A DNA stretch of 6,276 nucleotides from Candidatus Izemoplasmatales bacterium (lineage in GTDB: Bacteria; Bacillota_I; Bacilli_A; Izemoplasmatales; Hujiaoplasmataceae). Shown piece by piece: positions 6,261-6,276 of the stretch (positions are counted from its first letter, which is position 1; each line of letters begins with the position of its first letter). The stretch lies in NCBI GenBank assembly GCA_028699855.1, contig JAQVTV010000061.1, forward strand, positions 1 to 6,276. Direction: 5' to 3'. The notes below the pieces were generated by a model that ran no database searches, was not told the DNA's origin, and saw nothing but the letters and a program-made list of their open reading frames with translations. The position numbers and the translations under genes are program-made.

Positions 6261-6275
6261 ATCCGCCTTTTGTTT
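6240..6275 (+). terminator. Intrinsic terminator of rarA, with the stop codon in its loop
   Basis: A perfect 11-bp stem (6243-6253 with 6262-6272) closes an eight-base loop that contains the TAG stop (6258-6260). It can extend weakly to 6240-6275. The 3' side reads TTTTGTTT. The A-rich 5' side gives TTTTGCTTT on the - strand, so it could also stop a convergent gene beyond the window. Confidence 0.88.
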
Positions 6276-6276
6276 A

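Overview
The window carries a compact bacterial chromosome segment with standard housekeeping genes. The protein types (HisJ-type PHP phosphatase, compact NadA of about 300 residues, RarA), the AGGAG-type ribosome binding sites, the sigma-A-type promoters with extended -10 elements and the T-rich hairpin terminators all suggest Bacillota or a close relative such as an Erysipelotrichia- or Izemoplasma-like lineage. TGA is used as a stop (nadA), so the code is the standard one and not the mycoplasma code. No genus can be named from sequence alone.

Layout from left to right. (1) The last 45 codons of ruvA on the + strand (to 140) are followed by a hairpin terminator (about 144-180). That terminator sits between two convergent genes and probably serves both. 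(2) A cytoplasmic-type L-asparaginase lies on the - strand (201-1181) with its own extended -10 promoter just upstream. (3) An AT-rich region of about 540 bp (1182-1718) has no convincing gene. It holds the asparaginase promoter, a 14-bp AT palindrome, a free-standing bidirectional terminator-like hairpin (1607-1633) and the terminator of the next operon. (4) A - strand operon, transcribed nadA -> nadB -> PHP phosphatase (4914 down to 1719), has genes joined by one-base stop/start overlaps (TGATG and TAATG). (5) A 101-bp divergent promoter region (4915-5015) lies between nadA and rarA. (6) rarA is complete on the + strand (5016-6260). Its stop codon lies in the loop of its own terminator hairpin (6243-6276).

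NadB oxidises L-aspartate to iminoaspartate and NadA condenses that with dihydroxyacetone phosphate to quinolinate, the first two steps of de novo NAD synthesis. The usual third gene, nadC, is not next to them. A PHP-family phosphatase of the histidinol-phosphatase (HisJ) type occupies the third position instead. The nearby asparaginase makes aspartate, the NadB substrate, but it has its own promoter, so this link is only suggestive. The outer genes, ruvA and rarA, are both in DNA recombination and replication-fork maintenance. ruvB, normally directly after ruvA, is missing at this place.

I found no mobile element, CRISPR array, tRNA or rRNA, and nothing that amounts to an undescribed defence or mobile system. 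The points most worth a second look are the PHP gene in the nad operon, the separation of ruvA from ruvB, the packed divergent promoters and the unexplained 540-bp intergenic region.
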